Below, piece after piece: positions 62,900-64,000 of a stretch of DNA of 64,000 bases. This DNA comes from Poriferisodalis sp965208895 (GTDB lineage: Bacteria; Actinomycetota; Acidimicrobiia; Acidimicrobiales; Poriferisodalaceae), in contig NZ_OZ242363.1 of NCBI RefSeq assembly GCF_965208895.1, positions 2,666,001 through 2,730,000 on the forward strand, in the 5' to 3' direction. The notes under the pieces are model-generated. The model ran no database searches and was not told the DNA's origin. It saw only the letters and a program-made list of their open reading frames with translations. Both the position numbers and the translations under genes were made by a program. Each line of letters opens with the position of its first letter. Position 1 is the stretch's first letter.

Positions 62900-63075
62900 C
62901 ACCCCACGCTGTGTCAGCCAGCGCACGCGAGGCCGCCGCTGCCGCCGTTGCCGGAAGCGCCAAGAGCGAAAGGCGCTGCGAGTCCTTCGCGCGCCGCACC
63001 GAGGATCGGCGCCAGCAGCCTCAGCCACGAGCCTCCGGGCTAGGCGGACGACGGTGCGGGAGTGCCGTTCGGCGG

Positions 63076-64000
63076 TTATGACACCTTGCGAGGGGCCGAT
63101 GCGGGCACGTCGACGTGGACGGTCACGATGTCCACCTCGTGATATTGCTGGTGTGCCACGGTCGAGGCGTGGTGCCGGAGCATCCGCAGCGAGAGATCCC
63201 GTTCGACCGGCCGCTCGAGGTGCTGCTCATCGAGCACCGCCAGCCGGTCCTCGATGTTGTCCCCGTTCGCGGCAGCGACGAATTCGAGCACGGCACGGCC
63301 GTCCTGCTTGCTCGCGGTCAGGCGCATGGAACGAGCTGCGTCAGCGCCCACCGCAGGTTCGGCGCCGATCAGCGTCAACAGTGCTTCTTCGGCGACGGCG
63401 TCGAGACGATCCGACATCGTGCGGTTCCAACCGTTGCGGTCGGCAAAGCTGCCCAGGAACACCCGCACCTGCGGCAATGCCGATGTCGCCAGCTCGCAGC
63501 GCATCTGCTGGGGGCGTGCCTGGGTGACCTCGGTGAACAGCGTGAGGACAATCGCCGTCAGCCCGCCGGCCGTCATGCCGTTCTCCAGGAAGCCGCCGGC
63601 AAAGCCCGTCAGATATTCGGGGAAAATCTGGTTGTTCTGGAAGCCGACGCCGATCCAGAACGAGAAGCCCGCGATCAGCCCGCGGCGGTAGTCGGTGGCG
63701 TCGGCGATCACGATCTTCATGCCCACCACGAACAGCAGCGACAGCAGGACCGTCACGTACGCAGCCACGACCGCATCGGGCACCGCGAGCACGAGCGCCA
63801 GAAGCTTGGGCACGAACGCCATCACGATGAACGAGATGCCGATGGCCACGCCGACCCGGCGCGCTGCCACGCCGGTCAACTCGGTGATGGAGATGCTCGT
63901 GGAATAGGTCGTGTTCGGCACGGTTCCCGCGAGGCCCGACAGCAGGTTCCCCGCACCGTCGGCTGCCACGGCCCCCTGTACCGACCGGTAGTCGACGGCA
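63076..64000 (-). CDS. NCS2-type nucleobase permease with C-terminal HATPase-like domain (partial)
   Basis: The frame stays open to the window edge, so the N-terminal part of the protein is missing. The visible part begins VDYRSVQGAVAADGAGNLLS, then GTVPNTTYSTSISITELTGV, the signature of NCS2 (xanthine/uracil) permeases, which import purines or pyrimidines. Membrane helices follow up to LTAIVLTLFTEV. The last 125 or so residues resemble a GHKL/anti-sigma-kinase ATPase domain: LPQVRVFLGSFADRNGW, DRLDAVAEEALLTLIG, FVAAANGDNIEDRLAVL, LSLRMLRHHASTVAHQQYHE. The usual N-box Asn and the DxGxG motif are not evident, so ATP binding is doubtful. It is convergent with the giant gene, 176 bases away. Confidence 0.85.
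   Translation of the reverse strand, partial: AVDYRSVQGAVAADGAGNLLSGLAGTVPNTTYSTSISITELTGVAARRVGVAIGISFIVMAFVPKLLALVLAVPDAVVAAYVTVLLSLLFVVGMKIVIADATDYRRGLIAGFSFWIGVGFQNNQIFPEYLTGFAGGFLENGMTAGGLTAIVLTLFTEVTQARPQQMRCELATSALPQVRVFLGSFADRNGWNRTMSDRLDAVAEEALLTLIGAEPAVGADAARSMRLTASKQDGRAVLEFVAAANGDNIEDRLAVLDEQHLERPVERDLSLRMLRHHASTVAHQQYHEVDIVTVHVDVPASAPRKVS

Noticed and set aside
1..64000. CRISPR arrays
   Set aside because: No regularly spaced short direct repeats with unique spacers are visible; the repetitive part of the window is coding sequence for Calx-beta units.

Overview
The window is high-GC actinobacterial DNA. The cytochrome oxidase gene set, the clpS-DUF2017 pair, CWB2 surface repeats and a UGSC-type selenoprotein fit an environmental actinobacterium, most likely of the class Acidimicrobiia. 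That assignment is inference from gene content; no rRNA or marker gene in the window settles it.

Layout. 0.1-1.3 kb: a hypothetical gene and a nucleotidyltransferase (NTase) gene that look like a toxin-antitoxin pair. 1.8-3.0 kb: tRNA-Glu(UUC), a DUF2017 gene and clpS, all on the minus strand. 3.1-12.9 kb: haem A synthesis (ctaA on minus, ctaB on plus) and a seven-gene run for a caa3-type cytochrome c oxidase. The run holds two parallel gene sets. The second set (ctaC with a fused cytochrome c domain, ctaD, ctaE, ctaF) is intact. The first (subunit I-like, III-like and IV-like genes) has a subunit I paralogue with all six haem- and copper-ligand histidines replaced. 13.0-15.0 kb: a probable lipoprotein with CWB2 and WD40-like/PD40 repeats. 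15.3-17.1 kb: one selenoprotein gene that conventional gene calling would split at an in-frame UGA; a plausible SECIS hairpin follows the UGA.

17.2-23.8 kb is an accessory island. It holds two AbiE-like operons (regulator plus AbiEii-like NTase), an AAA-type ATPase gene, an internally deleted copy and a 5' stump of related ATPase genes, and two fragments of ISL3-family transposases. Both NTases, the ATPase and the deleted ATPase copy end in the same short Cys/His tail (C-x10-C-x5-H-x3-H/C followed by basic residues; the first Cys is lost in the deleted copy). An 84-bp direct repeat that carries the ATPase 5' end flanks the second AbiE operon.

24.3-62.9 kb is a single uninterrupted gene for a secreted protein of about 12,870 residues. 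It is built mainly of Calx-beta-like repeats, with five copies of an unrecognised module of about 190 residues, two cadherin-like/Ig-like blocks, recent segmental duplications and a perfect 25-bp coding hairpin. A run of 12 G lies in the divergent intergenic region upstream of it. The window ends in a partial NCS2-type nucleobase permease gene whose C-terminus is fused to an HATPase-like domain.
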